DNA of 64,000 nt from Vibrio rarus (GTDB lineage: Bacteria > Pseudomonadota > Gammaproteobacteria > Enterobacterales > Vibrionaceae), in NCBI RefSeq assembly GCF_024347075.1, contig NZ_AP024900.1:186001-250000 (forward strand), given 5' to 3'. Of this stretch, positions 27,896-38,676 are shown piece by piece. The stretch's first letter is position 1; each line of letters starts with the position of its first letter. Below the pieces are notes generated by a model. It was not told the DNA's origin. It saw only the letters and a list, made by a program, of their open reading frames with translations, and searched no databases. Position numbers and translations under genes: made by a program.

Positions 27896-28447
27896 ATGAA
27901 AATCGACAATAACTCAGTAGTAAGCCTAGCGTATCAAGTAAAGCTTGAAGAAGGCGTAGTTGTTGATCAAGCGGGTATTGATGCACCATTGGATTATCTA
28001 CACGGACACAACAACCTAGTAGTTGGTTTAGAAAAAGCACTTTCTGGACGTAGTGTTGGTGACAAGTTTAGTGTCACTGTAGGCCCAGAAGAAGCCTACG
28101 GCGAACACAGTGATGCTATGGTTCAACGTGTTCCAGCAAATGTTTTCCAAGGCGTAGACCAAATTGAAGTTGGCATGCGTTTTCTTGCAGACACAGACCA
28201 AGGTCAAATCCCAGTAGAGATTACGGAAGTGGATGGCAAAGAAGTCGTGGTTGATGGCAACCATATGCTTGCAGGTCAAACGCTAACGTTTGATGTAGAA
28301 GTTGTCGCTATTCGTGAAGCTACTGAGTCTGAAATTGAACACGGTCATCTTCATCAAGCTGGTGGCCATGATCATGGCGACGACCATGAATGTTGTGGTG
28401 GTAAAGGTTCTTGTGGTAAAGGCGACGATTGCTGCTCTAACCACTAA
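27896..28447 (+). CDS. slyD: FKBP-type peptidyl-prolyl isomerase SlyD
   Basis: Cytoplasmic prolyl isomerase and chaperone that also helps deliver nickel. The start at 27896 (MKIDNNSVVSL) follows TTGGAG. The 183-residue product has the FKBP domain interrupted by an insert-in-flap domain, then a His/Cys/Gly-rich metal-binding tail (from about residue 150) including HDHGDDHECCGG. It is shorter than E. coli SlyD (196), mainly in the tail. Confidence 0.95.
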   Translation: MKIDNNSVVSLAYQVKLEEGVVVDQAGIDAPLDYLHGHNNLVVGLEKALSGRSVGDKFSVTVGPEEAYGEHSDAMVQRVPANVFQGVDQIEVGMRFLADTDQGQIPVEITEVDGKEVVVDGNHMLAGQTLTFDVEVVAIREATESEIEHGHLHQAGGHDHGDDHECCGGKGSCGKGDDCCSNH

Positions 28448-28497
28448 TTATTTAATGCACTGCGCCTTTATATAAAAGTCGCCGTTGCAATAAAAAC

Positions 28498-28540
28498 AAA
28501 AAGGCCTGATTTCGTGACTATCGAAATCAGGCCTTTTTAT
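28498..28540. terminator. Bidirectional terminator between slyD and slyX
   Basis: A perfect 14-bp stem (AAGGCCTGATTTCG and its complement) with a 7-base loop, A-rich before and T-rich after, between converging genes. Confidence 0.9.
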
Positions 28541-28585
28541 ATGTTTGCCTAGCAATTTATGCTAGCGACCTTGCCGTTATAGGTA

Positions 28586-28828
28586 TTAATAGTGTGGAGG
28601 AGGCGTTTCTTCTGAGCTATCTGCTAGGTTAGAGGTGTCCATATTTTTTACTTTCCCCACCACAAACTTCATTTGTTGTTGCATTTTAGTGATCAGCAAC
28701 TGTTGTTGGCTTAAGGCATCATTTAGCTCTTCAATAGTCTGTTCTTGAAATGCCGTTTTACATTCTAGATCATCAATCTTATTGTTGAGTTGCTGGATTA
28801 AAGTAGAAATCTCTGCTGAGTGTGACAT
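28586..28828 (-). CDS. slyX: SlyX family protein
   Basis: An 80-residue coiled-coil protein with heptad-like spacing from residue 8 to about 58 and the C-terminal DSSEETPPPHY motif typical of SlyX. It lies beside slyD in most gammaproteobacteria. Its function is unknown. Confidence 0.9.
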   Translation of the reverse strand: MSHSAEISTLIQQLNNKIDDLECKTAFQEQTIEELNDALSQQQLLITKMQQQMKFVVGKVKNMDTSNLADSSEETPPPHY

Positions 28829-29036
28829 TGATATGAGCCTATAAAGTCGGTAATGCTGCGCAGTTTACCTTAGTTTGTCAGTACCTTCACCTGTTAACCT
28901 AAGCCAGTAATAGCCCGTACTATAAAATGAAGACTCTTATGCTAAAGGGGGCATGATAGGGGGTAAAATTAAAAGGGGAAGTGCCGAGTTGTCCGTTATT
29001 TACCATAAAGGCATTCTTAAATTAGCGGAAATTTAG

Positions 29037-29063
29037 GGAACTAATTCTCAGAAATGGGTCTAA
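29037..29063 (+). promoter_or_regulatory. Sigma-E-like promoter upstream of fkpA
   Basis: GGAACT (29037-29042) and TCTAA (29059-29063) are separated by 16 bases, close to the sigma-E consensus GGAACTT and TCTGA/TCAAA. Transcription would begin near 29070, leaving a leader of about 160 bases. E. coli fkpA is known to belong to the sigma-E regulon. Apart from this, the 28829-29229 gap holds a TATAAT at 29122-29127 with a poor -35 and nothing else I recognise. Confidence 0.5.
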
Positions 29064-29229
29064 ACGCTCATCGTGAATATTTTTACTTAGAAATGACAAT
29101 TAATAGTTGTCTAGGCGTAATTATAATTCGTACACTGAGCGGTAATTTGTTAATTTTAAGAGATTAACCATAATAATTTGCACTTAATGTGCTTATAGCA
29201 AATGGCCAGGCCATGATTTGGAGAACTAA

Positions 29230-30045
29230 ATGAAACCAATGCTAAAAATTTCTCTGCTTGCAGCAACTGTTGCACTAGCAGTAGGTTGTCAAAAAGAAGA
29301 AGCGCCAAAGACAGAAGCAGCCCCACAAACTGAAGCAGCCACTCCGGCAGCAGCAAATGCGATGCAGTTTAAATCTGATGATGAGAAAGCAGCATACGCC
29401 ATCGGTGTTTCATTCGCTACTTACCTAAAATCAAGTGTAGAGAAGCCAAAAGAGTTTGGCATTGATCTTAAAGATGAGATGGTACTGAAAGGTATTACTG
29501 ATGCATTTGCTGGTAAAGCAGGTCTTAAAGATGACGAAATTCGTCAAACACTGCAAAGCTTAGATGAGCGTGTAAGCAAGCAAATGGCGGCTAAAGCGGC
29601 TGAAAAAGCGGCAGCTACATTAAAAGCGGGTGAAGAGTTCCGTACTGAGTTTGCTAAACAAGACGGCGTAGTTAAAACGAAATCAGGCATTCTTTACAAA
29701 GTAGAAAAACAAGGTAATGGTGCCACTCCTAAAGCGACTGATGTCGTTAAAGTTGATTACGTTGGTACATTAACTGACGGAACTAAGTTCGATAGCTCTA
29801 TCGACCGTGGTGAAGCAGCAACTTTCCCTCTAGATCGTGTTATTCCTGGTTGGACTGAAGGCGTTCAACTTATGAAAGTGGGTTCTAAGTATAAGTTTGT
29901 TATCCCACCAGAGTTGGCTTACGGTGATCAAGACTCACCAAAAATCCCTGCTAACTCAACGCTTGTTTTTGAAGTGACACTTCTCAACATTGAAGCGCCA
30001 GCAACACAAGCTGTGGAAAAAGCGCCACAACCAGTGAAAAAATAG
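29230..30045 (+). CDS. fkpA: FKBP-type prolyl isomerase FkpA, predicted lipoprotein
   Basis: Envelope folding helper of 271 residues. The signal sequence ends with a lipobox-like AVGC, so Cys20 may be lipidated; Gln at +2 would send it to the outer membrane. E. coli FkpA is soluble in the periplasm, so this differs. A Pro/Glu/Thr/Ala linker (24-45) leads to the helical dimerisation domain (about 47-150) and the FKBP domain (about 155-258) with VDYVGTLTDGTKFDSS and IPGWTEGVQLM. It starts after TTGGAG. Confidence 0.94.
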   Translation: MKPMLKISLLAATVALAVGCQKEEAPKTEAAPQTEAATPAAANAMQFKSDDEKAAYAIGVSFATYLKSSVEKPKEFGIDLKDEMVLKGITDAFAGKAGLKDDEIRQTLQSLDERVSKQMAAKAAEKAAATLKAGEEFRTEFAKQDGVVKTKSGILYKVEKQGNGATPKATDVVKVDYVGTLTDGTKFDSSIDRGEAATFPLDRVIPGWTEGVQLMKVGSKYKFVIPPELAYGDQDSPKIPANSTLVFEVTLLNIEAPATQAVEKAPQPVKK

Positions 30046-30072
30046 TAAAATTACTAGCAGTAAAAACACATA

Positions 30073-30103
30073 TGAAACCGGGGCTTGCCTCGGTTTTTTT
30101 TTA
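30073..30103 (+). terminator. Rho-independent terminator of fkpA
   Basis: AAACCGGGG and CCTCGGTTT pair across a short loop, followed by a long T-run. Confidence 0.85.
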
Positions 30104-30206
30104 TTTTGTTTATGACTTGGATCAGAATATAGAGGTGTTAGTTAAGCCATTGCTCTCTTTTTTAAAATAATCTGATAAACTTTAAGACAATATTTGAATA
30201 GCTAAT

Positions 30207-30932
30207 ATGGACGAGCTCGTGAATACAGAAACCATCAATACAGAATCATTGCTAGAGTTGGATTCAGTAGATGTGAAGCCTTTTACGGAGCACGATAAAA
30301 TCATATTGTCTTCTTATGAAGCAGTGGTTGATGGTATCGCTAGTTTAATAGGGAAATTTTGCGAGATAGTTTTACATTCTTTAGAAGATCTAAACACTTC
30401 TGCAGTGCGTATTGCCAATGGTGAAAACACCGGTCGGCAGGTAGGCTCACCCATTACTGATCTTGCTCTGAAAATGCTAAAAGATATTGAAGGCTCTGAA
30501 CGTAACTTCTCTCGTTCCTATTTCACCAGAGCTAAGGGCGGGGTATTGATGAAATCAATAACCGTTGCTATTCGTAATGGCGACAACCGTGTCATTGGTC
30601 TACTGTGTATCAACGTCAATTTAGACGCTCCATTCTCACAGGTATTGCATTCATTTATGCCAACAGAAGAAGCTCAATCGGCAGCGTCATCGGTTAATTT
30701 TGCTAGTGATGTTGAAGAACTTGTCGATCAAACGGTTGAGCGTACCATTGATGAAGTTAATGCCGATAAAATGGTATCGAATAATACTAAGAACCGTCAG
30801 ATAGTCATGGAACTTTATGACAAAGGCATCTTTGATATTAAAGATGCCATTAATCGTGTCGCAGACCGTTTAAATATTTCTAAGCACACCGTGTATTTGT
30901 ATATTCGTCAGCGTAAAACAGAGGACGAATAG
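30207..30932 (+). CDS. yheO: YheO-like PAS/helix-turn-helix regulator
   Basis: A 241-residue protein with an N-terminal PAS-like YheO domain (about residues 25-150; VVDGIASLIGKFCEIVLHS and SMTVAIRN-like core) and a C-terminal HTH that includes FDIKDAINRVADRLNISKHTVY. YheO homologues bind DNA, but the regulon is not settled. It is immediately upstream of tusD, with no gap, and probably co-transcribed, as in E. coli. Confidence 0.9.
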   Translation: MDELVNTETINTESLLELDSVDVKPFTEHDKIILSSYEAVVDGIASLIGKFCEIVLHSLEDLNTSAVRIANGENTGRQVGSPITDLALKMLKDIEGSERNFSRSYFTRAKGGVLMKSITVAIRNGDNRVIGLLCINVNLDAPFSQVLHSFMPTEEAQSAASSVNFASDVEELVDQTVERTIDEVNADKMVSNNTKNRQIVMELYDKGIFDIKDAINRVADRLNISKHTVYLYIRQRKTEDE

Positions 30933-31325
30933 TTGAGCTTGTCGTATACCTTAGTGGTAAACAGCTCGGTGTATGGTGAGCAATCCAGCTTAAACGCTTT
31001 TCAATTTGCCAAAGCACTTATTGTAAAAGGTCATTGCCTTGTTAGTGTGTTCTTTTATCAGCAAGGGGTGAGTAATGGTAACGGCTTAACTGTCCCTGCA
31101 AATGATGAGTTTGATTTGGTTTCGGCGTGGCAACAATTAGCCGCTGAACATGGCGTATTACTGCAAACGTGTGTCGCTGCCTCTTTACGGAGAGGCGTCG
31201 TGGGGCAGGAAGAAGCTAAGCTGCATCAATTGGCACAAACTAACTTAGCTGATGGTTTTGAGCAGTCAGGCTTAGGTAGCTTAGCTGAGGCTCTATTAAC
31301 TCAAGATAGGGTAGTACAGTTTTGA
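30933..31325 (+). CDS. tusD: Sulfurtransferase complex subunit TusD
   Basis: Part of the TusBCD complex that passes sulfur from TusA to TusE and MnmA for 2-thiouridine at the tRNA wobble base. The 130-residue product has the active-site Cys80 in [14 protein letters not shown]. The start is TTG, directly after the yheO stop codon. It overlaps tusC by four bases. Confidence 0.93.
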   Translation: MSLSYTLVVNSSVYGEQSSLNAFQFAKALIVKGHCLVSVFFYQQGVSNGNGLTVPANDEFDLVSAWQQLAAEHGVLLQTCVAASLRRGVVGQEEAKLHQLAQTNLADGFEQSGLGSLAEALLTQDRVVQF

Positions 31326-31678
31326 AGAGTATTGCGTTTGTCTTTACCAGCACACCCCATGCAACTGCGCAAGGGCGTGAAGCATTAGATGCCGTCCTGG
31401 CCACTTCCGCATATAGCGAAAAACTGGCACTCTTTTTTATCGCAGATGGAGTAAGTCAGCTATTAAAGCAGCAACAACCTAATTCGATACTTAGCCGTGA
31501 CTATATATCGGCGTTTCGTTTACTGGAACTGTATGAAGTAGAAGAGATATATGTGTGCAGTAGCAGTCTAGAAGAGTTAGGGTTTACGGTACAGGATTTA
31601 CTATTAGACGTGACAATGCTGGCACCAAAACAAATAGCAAAAACAATGGCGTCATGTGACGTGGTTTTAAGGTTCTAA
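31322..31678 (+). CDS. tusC: Sulfurtransferase complex subunit TusC
   Basis: A 118-residue DsrF-family subunit of TusBCD, beginning [13 protein letters not shown]. It also uses TTG as start, overlapping the tusD stop. The fold is shared with TusD but the reactive Cys is not required in TusC. Confidence 0.92.
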   Translation: MKSIAFVFTSTPHATAQGREALDAVLATSAYSEKLALFFIADGVSQLLKQQQPNSILSRDYISAFRLLELYEVEEIYVCSSSLEELGFTVQDLLLDVTMLAPKQIAKTMASCDVVLRF

Positions 31679-31680
31679 TT

Positions 31681-31956
31681 ATGTTGCATATAGTGACGCG
31701 CTTGAATGCGTTGGATGATTTGGCTCGCTATTTATTTGATACAGATAACGTTTTGCTGACAGAAGAGGCGGTGTATGCTGTCAATCCTCAGCATAAAAAA
31801 CATGCATTATTACCTGTTACTGTCACCGTTAGCGCTTTGTTGCCTGATCTTCAGGCCAGAGGGGTAGAATCGGTTTGTGCCCCTCATATTACCTTGGTCG
31901 ATTTTGCCGGCTTTGTGGATCTCACGGCAGAATCTGACAAGTCCATGACTTGGTAA
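31681..31956 (+). CDS. tusB: Sulfurtransferase complex subunit TusB
   Basis: A 91-residue DsrH-family protein, beginning MLHIVTRLNALDDL, with LLTEEAVYAV typical of TusB. It begins two bases after tusC and ends the yheO-tusDCB unit; the str operon promoter follows. Confidence 0.9.
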   Translation: MLHIVTRLNALDDLARYLFDTDNVLLTEEAVYAVNPQHKKHALLPVTVTVSALLPDLQARGVESVCAPHITLVDFAGFVDLTAESDKSMTW

Positions 31957-32045
31957 AATAGAAGCATTATAGATAAAGTTATCTCTTGCAGGTTGTACAT
32001 TCTAGCAAGGAACTCGCCTGTAGTTAAAAAAGATCTGTATATTTC

Positions 32046-32074
32046 TTGACACCCCACCCGTCCCCGAATAGAAT
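32046..32074 (+). promoter_or_regulatory. Promoter of the str operon
   Basis: TTGACA (32046-32051), a 17-base spacer and TAGAAT (32069-32074), about 70 bases before rpsL. This is a near-consensus sigma-70 promoter with a GC-rich start region (CGCGTCCC) typical of stringently controlled ribosomal promoters. Confidence 0.85.
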
Positions 32075-32149
32075 TTCGCGTCCCTAATTGCACTAGTGTG
32101 ATAGGGCTTAGATTTTTCACAAAGCTTATTTTCAGTAATCAGGAGCTAG

Positions 32150-32527
<378 letters not shown>

Positions 32528-32529
32528 TT

Positions 32530-32548
32530 TCCTTTCTTTTAGAGAAAG
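32530..32548 (+). other. Stem-loop between rpsL and rpsG (possible S7 control region)
   Basis: CCTTTCT and AGAAAGG pair across a 5-base loop at the start of the 115-base gap. In E. coli the rpsL-rpsG gap binds S7 to repress rpsG translation. That this one does so is an inference from position. Confidence 0.4.
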
Positions 32549-32642
32549 GCGTTAAGTAAGGCCAAACACTCAATTTCATATTTTTAATTTTGAAGAAACT
32601 GAAAAGTTTTGGATAACCTGAAGAAGACAATGGAGAATTCCT

Positions 32643-33113
32643 ATGCCACGTCGTCGCGTTATTGGTCAGCGTAAGATCCTTCCAGATCCTAAGTTCAAAT
32701 CTGAACTGCTGGCAAAATTCGTTAACATCCTTATGGTTGACGGAAAAAAATCTACTGCAGAAAAAATTGTTTACACTGCACTAGAAACTATGGCTGAGAA
32801 GTCTGGTAAAGACCACTTAGCTGTATTTGAAGAAGCTCTTGAAAATGTTCGCCCAGCGGTAGAAGTTAAATCTCGCCGTGTAGGTGGTTCAACTTACCAA
32901 GTACCTGTAGAAGTACGTCCGGTTCGCCGTAACGCACTTGCTATGCGTTGGGTAGTTGAAGCTGCGCGCAAGCGTGGTGAAAAATCTATGGCTCAACGCC
33001 TAGCTGCTGAAATGCTAGACGCGTCTGAGAACAAAGGTACTGCGGTTAAGAAACGTGAAGACGTTCACCGCATGGCTGACGCTAACAAAGCGTTCGCACA
33101 CTACCGCTGGTAA
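32643..33113 (+). CDS. rpsG: 30S ribosomal protein S7
   Basis: Primary 16S 3'-domain binder; 156 residues beginning [17 protein letters not shown], the same length as the shorter E. coli form. It is preceded by GGAG. S7 is the autogenous repressor of the str operon in E. coli. Confidence 0.99.
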   Translation: MPRRRVIGQRKILPDPKFKSELLAKFVNILMVDGKKSTAEKIVYTALETMAEKSGKDHLAVFEEALENVRPAVEVKSRRVGGSTYQVPVEVRPVRRNALAMRWVVEAARKRGEKSMAQRLAAEMLDASENKGTAVKKREDVHRMADANKAFAHYRW

Positions 33114-33133
33114 TCCCTCGGTAATACCTTTAG

Positions 33134-33160
33134 TGCAGCGAGCCTTGCTCGCTGCATTTC
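33134..33160 (+). terminator. Stem-loop between rpsG and fusA
   Basis: TGCAGCGAGC and GCTCGCTGCA form a perfect 10-bp stem with a 3-base loop, followed by the T-rich ATTTCTCTATTTTT. It may be an internal attenuator or an mRNA processing site inside the str operon. Confidence 0.5.
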
Positions 33161-33251
33161 TCTATTTTTCAGAAAGGAAAAATAGGGTCTATTCATATTT
33201 TAAAAGCCCATTTTTTTAAATATTAATAGTCCCTAATAAGAGGATAGAATC

Positions 33252-35345
33252 GTGGCTCGTAAAACTCCTATTGAGCGCTACCGTAATATCGGTATCGTAG
33301 CTCACGTAGATGCAGGTAAAACAACCACAAGTGAGCGTATTCTATTCTATACCGGTCTCTCTCATAAAATTGGTGAAGTTCATGATGGCGCAGCTATCAT
33401 GGATTGGATGGAACAAGAGCAAGAACGTGGTATTACTATCACCTCTGCTGCTACCACCACCTTTTGGCGCGGTATGGAAGCTCAATTCCAAGATCATCGC
33501 ATCAACATCATTGACACCCCTGGACACGTTGACTTTACTATCGAAGTAGAGCGTTCATTACGTGTACTTGATGGTGCCGTAGTCGTCTTCTGTGGCGCGT
33601 CGGGTGTTGAGCCACAATCTGAAACCGTTTGGCGTCAAGCTGATAAATACGGTGTTCCTCGTTTAGTGTTCGTTAATAAAATGGACCGTACGGGAGCGGA
33701 TTTTCTGCGTGTAGTAAACCAAATAGAAGAGCGTTTAGGCGCGACACCAGTACCAATTCAATTAAACATTGGTGCTGAAGATGAGTTTGCTGGCGTAATT
33801 GATCTTATCAAGATGAAACGCATTAGTTGGAATGAAGCGGATCAAGGCATGTCTTTCAGCTATGAAGATGTTCCTGCAGATATGCTTGAAAGTGCAGAAG
33901 AGTGGCGCATTAACTTAGTGGAAGCGGCAGCTGAAGCAAACGAAGAGTTAATGGACAAGTATCTTGAAGAGGGTGAGTTAAGCGAAGCGGAAATCAAACA
34001 AGGTTTACGTATCCGCACCCTGAACAATGAAATTGTATTAGCGACTTGTGGTTCAGCCTTTAAAAATAAAGGTGTTCAAGCGGTACTTGATGCTGTTGTT
34101 GATTTCTTACCTTCACCGATTGATGTTCCATCAATCAAAGGTGTCGATGAGAATGAAAACGAAGTAGAGCGTCATGCCGATGACAAAGAACCGTTTGCGG
34201 CATTAGCCTTTAAGATTGCTACGGACCCGTTTGTGGGTACGTTAAGCTTCATTCGAGTGTATTCTGGTGTTGTAAAAACAGCCGAGACAGTTTACAACTC
34301 AGTAAAAGAAAAAAGAGAACGCTTGGGTCGTATTGTACAAATGCATTCGAACAAGCGTGAAGAAGTAAAAGAAGTTCATGCGGGTGATATTGCTGCGGTT
34401 ATCGGTCTTAAAGACGTGACTACAGGTGATACTCTTTGTGATCAGAATCATAAAGTGATTCTGGAACGCATGGAATTCCCAGATCCTGTTATCCAAATTG
34501 TGGTAGAACCACGCTCTCAAGCAGACCAAGATAAAATGGCCATTGCTTTAGATAAATTGGCAGCAGAAGATCCTTCTTTCCGCGTGGAAATGGATGACGA
34601 AACGGGACAGACTCTGATCTCGGGTATGGGTGAGCTTCACCTTGATATCATCGTTGACCGAATGAAGCGTGAATTTAACGTTGGTTGTAACGTAGGTAAC
34701 CCACAAGTGGCTTATCGCGAAGCGATTCGTGGTACAACTAAAGTTGAAGGTAAATTTATTCGTCAAGGCGAACGCAACCAATATGGTCACGTTTGGCTTA
34801 AACTTGAGCCATCAGAGCCTGGCGAAGGTTTTGTTTTTGAGAACGAAATTGTGGATGGTGCTGTTCCTAGTGAATACATCAGTTCGGTATCGAAAGGTAT
34901 CGAAGAGCAAATGATCAATGGTGTGCTTGCTGGCTATCCTATGCAGGATGTCAAAGCAACTTTGGTTGATGGTTCTTACCATGATGTCGACTCAAGTGAG
35001 ATAGCGTTTAGAATCGCTGCCTCAATGGCGTTCAGGGAAGGTGCACTTGATGCTCAACCAGTACTCCTTGAACCAATGATGAAAGTTGAAGTAACCACTC
35101 CAGAAGATTGGATGGGTAGTGTAGTAGGGGACTTAAACCGTCGCCGAGGCATTATTGAAGGCATGGAAGACGGTACGGCTGGATTGAAAGTAATTCGTGC
35201 ACAAGTACCACTATCTGTCATGTTTGGCTACTCAACAGACTTGCGTTCAGCGACACAAGGCCGTGCTTCTTACTCTATGGAGTTTAGTGAGTACGCTGAA
35301 GTGCCGAAGAATGTGGCTGATGCTATTATTGCCGAGCGCGGTTAA
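33252..35345 (+). CDS. fusA: Elongation factor G, divergent at several conserved positions
   Basis: GTPase that drives translocation; 697 residues, GTG start after AGAGGAT. G-domain motifs are intact ([22 protein letters not shown]), as is [10 protein letters not shown]. Departures from what I recall as near-invariant in bacterial EF-G: Ile49 where Thr is usual; domain [13 protein letters not shown], one residue shorter than the common QSGGRGQYGHV; GSVVGDL for GDVxGDL near 621; and LSVMFGYS for LSEMFGYA near 654. Codon use is less biased than in the neighbouring rpsL, rpsG and tuf, with many TTA, GCG, ATA and GTC codons. It is still the str-operon EF-G, not a FusA2-type sequence. It may be a relaxed or replaced copy. 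Confidence 0.95.
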   Translation: MARKTPIERYRNIGIVAHVDAGKTTTSERILFYTGLSHKIGEVHDGAAIMDWMEQEQERGITITSAATTTFWRGMEAQFQDHRINIIDTPGHVDFTIEVERSLRVLDGAVVVFCGASGVEPQSETVWRQADKYGVPRLVFVNKMDRTGADFLRVVNQIEERLGATPVPIQLNIGAEDEFAGVIDLIKMKRISWNEADQGMSFSYEDVPADMLESAEEWRINLVEAAAEANEELMDKYLEEGELSEAEIKQGLRIRTLNNEIVLATCGSAFKNKGVQAVLDAVVDFLPSPIDVPSIKGVDENENEVERHADDKEPFAALAFKIATDPFVGTLSFIRVYSGVVKTAETVYNSVKEKRERLGRIVQMHSNKREEVKEVHAGDIAAVIGLKDVTTGDTLCDQNHKVILERMEFPDPVIQIVVEPRSQADQDKMAIALDKLAAEDPSFRVEMDDETGQTLISGMGELHLDIIVDRMKREFNVGCNVGNPQVAYREAIRGTTKVEGKFIRQGERNQYGHVWLKLEPSEPGEGFVFENEIVDGAVPSEYISSVSKGIEEQMINGVLAGYPMQDVKATLVDGSYHDVDSSEIAFRIAASMAFREGALDAQPVLLEPMMKVEVTTPEDWMGSVVGDLNRRRGIIEGMEDGTAGLKVIRAQVPLSVMFGYSTDLRSATQGRASYSMEFSEYAEVPKNVADAIIAERG

Positions 35346-35492
35346 TAATTTGGCGCAATTAGAACTGATGAAATTTTCAGATCAGTGCGCCTAAATATTG
35401 CGCTAAAGGCGTTTGATGCTTAAAATAGCAAATTCTGGCGCGCCTCGACTATTTTCAGTCGTGGCGAATCATAACTAGGAAGGAACACGATC

Positions 35493-36677
35493 GTGTCTAA
35501 AGAAAAATTTGAACGTACGAAACCGCACGTTAACGTTGGTACTATCGGCCACGTTGACCATGGTAAAACAACTCTAACTGCTGCTATCTGTACTACTTTG
35601 TCAAAAGTATACGGTGGTGAAGCTAAAGATTTCGCATCTATCGATAACGCTCCTGAAGAGCGTGAGCGCGGTATCACAATCGCTACTTCTCACGTAGAGT
35701 ACGATACTCCTGAACGTCACTACGCACACGTAGACTGTCCTGGACACGCCGATTATGTTAAAAACATGATCACTGGTGCTGCTCAAATGGACGGCGGTAT
35801 CCTAGTTGTTGCTGCGACAGATGGCCCTATGCCTCAAACTCGTGAGCACATCCTACTTGGTCGTCAGGTTGGTATCCCATTCATCATCGTATTCATGAAC
35901 AAATGTGACATGGTTGATGACGAAGAACTACTTGAACTAGTAGAAATGGAAGTTCGTGAACTTCTTTCTGAATACGACTACCCAGGTGATGATCTACCTG
36001 TAATTCAAGGTTCTGCACTTGGCGCTCTAAACGGCGAAAAAGAGTGGGAAGACAAGATTGTTGAGCTTGCAGAAGCACTAGATTCTTACATTCCACTTCC
36101 AGAGCGTGCTGTTGATCAACCGTTCCTACTTCCTATTGAAGATGTATTCTCAATTCAAGGTCGTGGTACAGTTGTTACTGGTCGTATCGAACGCGGTATC
36201 CTACGTGTAGGTGACGAAGTAGAAATCGTTGGTATCAAAGAAACAACTCTTACTACTTGTACTGGTGTTGAAATGTTCCGCAAACTGCTTGACGAAGGTC
36301 GTGCAGGTGAGAACGTTGGTGCACTTCTACGTGGTACTAAGCGTGATGACGTTGAACGTGGCCAAGTACTTGCTGCTAAAGGTTCAATCAACCCACACAC
36401 TAAATTTGAGTCAGAAGTGTACGTTCTTTCAAAAGACGAAGGCGGCCGTCACACTCCTTTCTTCAAAGGTTACCGTCCACAGTTCTACTTCCGTACAACT
36501 GACGTAACAGGCGACATCACTCTACCTGAAGGTGTTGAGATGGTAATGCCAGGTGACAACGTTCAAATGACTGTTGAGCTAATCGCTCCAATCGCAATGG
36601 ACGAAGGTCTACGCTTCGCAATCCGTGAAGGTGGCCGTACTGTTGGTGCTGGTGTTGTTGCTAAGATCTTTGACTAA
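35493..36677 (+). CDS. tuf: Elongation factor Tu
   Basis: Delivers aminoacyl-tRNA to the ribosome; 394 residues, GTG start after AGGAAGGA. Motifs [13 protein letters not shown] and NKCD are intact. Codon use is extreme, as in the ribosomal protein genes and unlike fusA beside it. Gammaproteobacteria usually have a second tuf near tRNA genes; it is not in this window. Confidence 0.99.
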   Translation: MSKEKFERTKPHVNVGTIGHVDHGKTTLTAAICTTLSKVYGGEAKDFASIDNAPEERERGITIATSHVEYDTPERHYAHVDCPGHADYVKNMITGAAQMDGGILVVAATDGPMPQTREHILLGRQVGIPFIIVFMNKCDMVDDEELLELVEMEVRELLSEYDYPGDDLPVIQGSALGALNGEKEWEDKIVELAEALDSYIPLPERAVDQPFLLPIEDVFSIQGRGTVVTGRIERGILRVGDEVEIVGIKETTLTTCTGVEMFRKLLDEGRAGENVGALLRGTKRDDVERGQVLAAKGSINPHTKFESEVYVLSKDEGGRHTPFFKGYRPQFYFRTTDVTGDITLPEGVEMVMPGDNVQMTVELIAPIAMDEGLRFAIREGGRTVGAGVVAKIFD

Positions 36678-36726
36678 TATTTAGTTAAAATCTGCACACT
36701 TCTTCTTTATGAAGAACACGCATTAT

Positions 36727-36756
36727 AAAAGGGAAGCTTCGGCTTCCCTTTTTATT
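36727..36756 (+). terminator. Rho-independent terminator of the str operon
   Basis: AAAAGGGAAGC and GCTTCCCTTTTT pair around a TTCG tetraloop, followed by T-run. Confidence 0.92.
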
Positions 36757-36811
36757 TGTCTATTGGCATAACCCCATCTTTACTTCTTTTCGATTATTTT
36801 TCACTCACCTA

Positions 36812-36839
36812 TTGCATCCCGTCTTAGCTTCTGTATAAT
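36812..36839 (+). promoter_or_regulatory. Promoter of the S10 operon
   Basis: TATAAT at 36834-36839 with a weak TTGCAT 16 bases upstream. It precedes a 260-base leader to rpsJ. Confidence 0.55.
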
Positions 36840-36845
36840 CCTTCC

Positions 36846-37413
<568 letters not shown>

Positions 37414-37427
37414 GGGAGATTAGAATA

Positions 37428-38057
37428 ATGATTGGTCTAGTCGGACGTAAAGTGGGTATGACCCGCGTATTTACCGAAGAAGGCGTTTCTATTCCAGTAA
37501 CAGTTGTGGAAGTAGAATCTAACCGTGTTTCTCAAGTGCGTACACTTGAAGTTGATGGTTACTCTGCAATCCAAATTACTGCTGGTTCTAAGAAAGCTAA
37601 CCGTGTAAGCAAGCCAGAAGCTGGTCACTTTGCGAAAGCAGGTGTTGAAGCGGGCCGCGGTCTTTGGGAATTCCGTTTAGAAAACGGTGAAGAGTTTGAA
37701 GTTGGCGCTGAGCTAAACGTAGAACTTTTCAATGAAGTAAAAAAAGTAGACGTTACTGGTACATCTAAAGGTAAAGGCTTCCAAGGCGCTATCAAGCGTT
37801 GGAACTTCTCTACTCAAGATATGACTCACGGTAACTCCTTGTCTCACCGCGCACCAGGTTCAATTGGCCAATGTCAAACTCCAGGTCGCGTATTTAAAGG
37901 CAAGAAAATGGCTGGTCACATGGGTGCTGAGCGTGTAACGACTCAAAACCTAGAGATCGTACGTGTTGACGCTGAGCGCAATCTGCTTCTTATTAAAGGT
38001 GCAGTACCAGGCTCAATCGGCGGCAACGTTATCGTAAAACCAGCTGTTAAAGCATAA
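37428..38057 (+). CDS. rplC: 50S ribosomal protein L3
   Basis: 209 residues with the [12 protein letters not shown] and [14 protein letters not shown] segments of L3, an early assembly protein near the peptidyl transferase centre. The Gln of [15 protein letters not shown] is the site methylated by PrmB in E. coli. Preceded by a GGGAGA ribosome binding site. Confidence 0.98.
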   Translation: MIGLVGRKVGMTRVFTEEGVSIPVTVVEVESNRVSQVRTLEVDGYSAIQITAGSKKANRVSKPEAGHFAKAGVEAGRGLWEFRLENGEEFEVGAELNVELFNEVKKVDVTGTSKGKGFQGAIKRWNFSTQDMTHGNSLSHRAPGSIGQCQTPGRVFKGKKMAGHMGAERVTTQNLEIVRVDAERNLLLIKGAVPGSIGGNVIVKPAVKA

Positions 38058-38073
38058 CGTCTAGGAGTAAGTA

Positions 38074-38676
38074 ATGGAATTGATAGTTAAAGGTGCTGAT
38101 GCACTAACTGTTTCCGAGACTACTTTCGGACGTGACTTCAACGAAGCTCTTGTACACCAAGTAGTTGTTGCTTATGCAGCAGGTGCTCGTCAAGGTACTC
38201 GTGCTCAAAAGACTCGTTCTGAAGTATCTGGCGGTGGCGCTAAGCCATGGCGTCAAAAAGGTACTGGCCGTGCTCGTGCTGGTACAATTCGTAGCCCAAT
38301 CTGGCGTACAGGTGGTGTTACTTTTGCTGCGAAACCACAAGATCACAGCCAAAAAGTAAACAAAAAAATGTACCGCGGTGCTATGAAAAGCATTCTTTCT
38401 GAGTTGATTCGTCAAGAACGCCTAGTCGTTGTTGATAACTTCTCAGTAGAAGCACCAAAAACTAAAGAGCTAGTAGCTAAGCTTAAAGATCTTGAGCTTA
38501 ACGATGTTCTGATTGTGACTAGTGAAGTAGATGAGAATCTATTCTTAGCTGCTCGTAACCTTTATAAAGTTGATGCACGTGACGTTGCTGGTATTGACCC
38601 AGTAAGTCTAATCGCGTTCGACAAGGTTCTAATTACTGCTGATGCAGTGAAGCAAGTTGAGGAGATGCTGGCATGA
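38074..38676 (+). CDS. rplD: 50S ribosomal protein L4
   Basis: 200 residues with the tunnel-loop region [22 protein letters not shown]4 is the autogenous regulator of the S10 operon in E. coli. It overlaps rplW by four bases (ATGA). Confidence 0.98.
   Translation: MELIVKGADALTVSETTFGRDFNEALVHQVVVAYAAGARQGTRAQKTRSEVSGGGAKPWRQKGTGRARAGTIRSPIWRTGGVTFAAKPQDHSQKVNKKMYRGAMKSILSELIRQERLVVVDNFSVEAPKTKELVAKLKDLELNDVLIVTSEVDENLFLAARNLYKVDARDVAGIDPVSLIAFDKVLITADAVKQVEEMLA

Noticed and set aside
35346..36726. tRNA genes next to tuf
   Set aside because: Read through both gaps around tuf and saw no cloverleaf-like sequence. This is the str-operon tuf.
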